From Bacteroidota bacterium (GTDB lineage Bacteria > Bacteroidota > Bacteroidia > NS11-12g > UBA955), in the NCBI GenBank assembly GCA_005788145.1, contig SXYY01000087.1, positions 1-7,376 of the forward strand: a stretch of 7,376 nt of DNA, in the 5' to 3' direction. Shown one piece after another: positions 5,163-7,376 of the stretch. The notes beneath the pieces were generated by a model. That model did no database searches. It worked only from the letters and a program-made list of their open reading frames with translations, and was not told the DNA's origin. Every line of letters starts with the position of its first letter. Positions within the stretch are counted from its first letter, which is position 1. The position numbers were made by a program, and so were the translations under genes.

Positions 5163-7376
5163 ATGCAAAAAATCAGAGTCGGCATTTTCTTTGGTGGTCC
5201 ATCTCGTGAGCGGGAAGTTTCCTTTGCAGGAGGACGAACGGTTTATGACAATTTAGACAAACAACTGTTTGAGCCCATCCCCATTTTCGTGGATTCTTTT
5301 GGCAACTTTTGTTTGTTGAATTGGGAATTCGTGTACAAGGGAAGTATCAGGGATTTCTACCCGCCCACGTTTGTGCATGTCGATGGAGAGCGAAAATCTT
5401 GCCTACCCGAATTACCCCATGGGTTCCAAGTCTATGCAGAAAGCATCCAATCCATCGCCGAAAGCAAAGAAGAGCAATGCAATGTGCTCAAAGAAATCGG
5501 CCAGCCGCTGACGATTGAGGAAATTCAGGGCCGCATCGACTTCGCCTTTCTGGCATTGCACGGTACATTTGGCGAAGATGGCAGCATTCAGGGTCTATTG
5601 GAATGGTATGGCATCCCCTATTCTGGCTCCGGCATTTTGGCATCGGCCATGGGTATTAACAAAGCCATTCAAAAGGATTTTCAAACGACCGCTGCCTTGT
5701 ATGTGAATGATTACACCACCCTACAACAGCGCGATTGGTTATCCGCAGACATAAGCACAAAAAAACAGTGGTTTGTGGAATTCAATGTGATGTTTGGCGA
5801 GCGATTTGTTGTAAAACCCGCCCACCAAGGATCGTCGCTGGGTGTCAGTATCCTCAAACACCCAAATTTTGAAGACTTCTGCACCGCCATAGATTTGGCT
5901 TTTTTCCGACTGTACATTAACAGCAGCGAATGGAATCAGAAAAGCCCAGAGGAAAAGATCAAAGACATCAAGCAACTCACAGATTTACGCAGTGGTTTGG
6001 GCTTGCCACTCACAGCAGATGGCAACGAATTTTACCTACCTTCCGATTTATTGGAATACTTAGAGCGGACACTGAAAACACAACCCACAGTTTTGTTGCA
6101 ATCCCACGATAGCGAATCAATGGTTCTCATCGAATCGATGATTGATGGCAAAGAATTTAGTTGCATCGTTGTGGCAGACGCCGAAGGAAATCCATTTGCT
6201 TTACCACCCACGGAAATCAGGAAATCCGGCGATCTGTTCGATTATCGCTCAAAGTACTTACCCGGTTTGAGCAACAAAGTAACCCCTATAGAAGTTGACC
6301 CTGCTTGGATCACGGATATCAGGGAGGCATGCTGTCACCTCTACTTGCACTTTGGCTTTGAGGTATATGCACGCATCGATGGGTTCATCACCGATGACGG
6401 TGAGATTTTCTTGAACGACCCCAATACAACCAGTGGAATGATGCCTTCCTCCTTTTTCTTCCACCAAGCGGCGGAAATCGGACTAAGTCCCAGCGCCTTT
6501 CTCACGCTGATTTATTTCAATTCACTGAGGGCTCGAATCCATTCACATCCCAAAGGACAACTCTTTCAAGCACTACTGCAGAGAAGTGAAAATTTGATTG
6601 CCAACGCCCATAGCCGGTCTACCCAGAAAAAGAAAATTGCCGTTATCATGGGTGGTTACAGTTTTGAGCGACATATCAGCATGGAAAGTGGACGGAACAT
6701 TTACGAAAAACTCAGTAGTAGTGAAGAAATGCAGCCCATCCCCGTCTTTTTGGCTGGCGATTCCAACTCGTACCGATTGTTTCTACTGCCTTTGAACATG
6801 ATGCTCAAAGACAATGCAGACGATATCCGCGATAAAATTTTACACTACGCCATTGACCCGGCACTGGCTGAAATTCAGAATAGCAGCCTTTCGCTCACGC
6901 ATGGATTGTTGCATAGCAAGCCAATTTTCGCTCCTGAAGAAATCGACCTGCAGACATTAAAATCAATGGCAGAGGGCGTTTTCATCGCCTTGCATGGAAG
7001 ACCCGGTGAGGATGGCACATTGCAAAAGGATTTGGCACAAGTTGGGCTTTATCACAACGGAAGTTTGAGTCATTCTGCAGCCATCACCATCAATAAATAT
7101 GAAACCAACCGCATTCTTCGCGAAAAAGGTTTCTTGGTGGCCAATCATGATCTTGTACAAAAATCCACTTGGATCAATCAAGGCGAGGCACTTTGCGAGT
7201 CGTTGTGTAAGGAATTCGGATTGCCGCTCATTGCCAAACCCGCAGATGACGGATGCAGCGCAGCAGTGCGAAAAATTAAATCTGCCAGAGAATTACACGA
7301 TTTCATGGGGGCCATTTTTAGGGAGACGGAAGCAGTAAGTCCCGATTTGTGTGAAAAATTGGGGATTCGTGTGACG
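5163..7376 (+). CDS. tandem (two-module) D-alanine--D-alanine ligase family protein, 3' end outside window
   Basis: The frame runs without a stop for 738 codons from ATG 5163 to the right edge. Ddl enzymes are cytoplasmic ATP-grasp ligases that make D-Ala-D-Ala for peptidoglycan. Module 1 (about 1-470): GGPSREREVS (11-20) with substrate-binding Glu16, LHGTFGEDGS (132-141), GIPYSGSG (150-157), NKAIQK with Lys167, VVKPAHQGSSLG with Lys218 and Ser224/Ser225, VLIESMIDGKEF (321-332), DYRSKYLPG with Tyr365, ARID with Arg404 and Asp406, and NDPNTTSGM (418-426). Module 2 (from about 488): GGYSFERHIS (498-507) with Glu502, LHGRPGEDGT (610-619), INKYETN with Lys645, and AKPADDGCSAA (691-701) with Lys692. 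The spacing from the first to the HG motif (about 120-130 residues) is DdlA-like rather than DdlB-like. Module 1 carries about 55-60 extra residues between 232 and 320. Module 2 has Cys698 where the catalytic Ser is expected. A Lys-rich linker (488-491) joins the modules. Family assignment is secure; D-Ala-D-Ala activity of each half is inferred. Confidence 0.92.
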   Translation, partial: MQKIRVGIFFGGPSREREVSFAGGRTVYDNLDKQLFEPIPIFVDSFGNFCLLNWEFVYKGSIRDFYPPTFVHVDGERKSCLPELPHGFQVYAESIQSIAESKEEQCNVLKEIGQPLTIEEIQGRIDFAFLALHGTFGEDGSIQGLLEWYGIPYSGSGILASAMGINKAIQKDFQTTAALYVNDYTTLQQRDWLSADISTKKQWFVEFNVMFGERFVVKPAHQGSSLGVSILKHPNFEDFCTAIDLAFFRLYINSSEWNQKSPEEKIKDIKQLTDLRSGLGLPLTADGNEFYLPSDLLEYLERTLKTQPTVLLQSHDSESMVLIESMIDGKEFSCIVVADAEGNPFALPPTEIRKSGDLFDYRSKYLPGLSNKVTPIEVDPAWITDIREACCHLYLHFGFEVYARIDGFITDDGEIFLNDPNTTSGMMPSSFFFHQAAEIGLSPSAFLTLIYFNSLRARIHSHPKGQLFQALLQRSENLIANAHSRSTQKKKIAVIMGGYSFERHISMESGRNIYEKLSSSEEMQPIPVFLAGDSNSYRLFLLPLNMMLKDNADDIRDKILHYAIDPALAEIQNSSLSLTHGLLHSKPIFAPEEIDLQTLKSMAEGVFIALHGRPGEDGTLQKDLAQVGLYHNGSLSHSAAITINKYETNRILREKGFLVANHDLVQKSTWINQGEALCESLCKEFGLPLIAKPADDGCSAAVRKIKSARELHDFMGAIFRETEAVSPDLCEKLGIRVT

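Noticed and set aside
6573..6640. The two ligase modules might be separate genes joined by a missed stop or sequencing error
   Set aside because: The frame is continuous through the linker, with no stop, no ribosome-binding site and no ATG before the first beta strand of module 2; only a TTG at 6594 could serve as a start. A read-level check would still be useful.

Overview
The window looks like chromosomal DNA of a Bacteroidota bacterium, probably from the Flavobacteriales/Chitinophagales/Saprospirales range; the exact lineage cannot be fixed from the sequence alone. The signs are an Omp85-type barrel with a terminal aromatic residue, a secreted hydrolase with the lipocalin-like N-terminal domain common in that phylum, a signal peptide cut before Gln, no Shine-Dalgarno sequence at any of the four visible starts, and a TAnnTTTG-like -7 element. 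Coding density is very high, with no mobile elements, CRISPR arrays or RNA genes seen.

Layout: (1) 3-878 (+), the C-terminal 291 residues of a BamA/TamA-like outer-membrane barrel, cut by the left edge. (2) 915-2591 (+), a signal-peptide-bearing alpha/beta hydrolase with a Ser-Asp-His triad, 36 bases downstream and possibly cotranscribed. (3) 2592-3656 (-), pdxA, whose stop codon directly abuts the hydrolase stop (convergent, zero gap). (4) 3649-5028 (-), an M17 leucyl aminopeptidase that overlaps pdxA by 8 bases, giving a pepA-pdxA pair. (5) 5029-5162, a 134-base divergent intergenic region. (6) 5163-7376 (+), an ORF open to the right edge that encodes two D-Ala-D-Ala ligase (Ddl) modules in tandem.

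The last gene is the most notable. One reading frame of at least 738 codons holds a full DdlA-like ATP-grasp module (about residues 1-470), then a short Lys-rich linker and a second Ddl module (from about residue 488) that continues past the window. The modules differ at catalytic positions. Module 1 keeps the Ser-Ser loop but has Asp where a metal-binding Glu is usual, plus a large insertion. Module 2 has Cys where the catalytic Ser of the Glu-Ser-Tyr triad is expected. This suggests a covalent pseudo-dimer with two unequal sites, or one catalytic and one modified half.

The remaining genes are housekeeping or envelope functions: outer-membrane biogenesis, a secreted esterase/peptidase-like hydrolase, pyridoxal phosphate synthesis, peptide turnover and peptidoglycan precursor synthesis. 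No pathway obviously unites them beyond the pepA-pdxA overlap.
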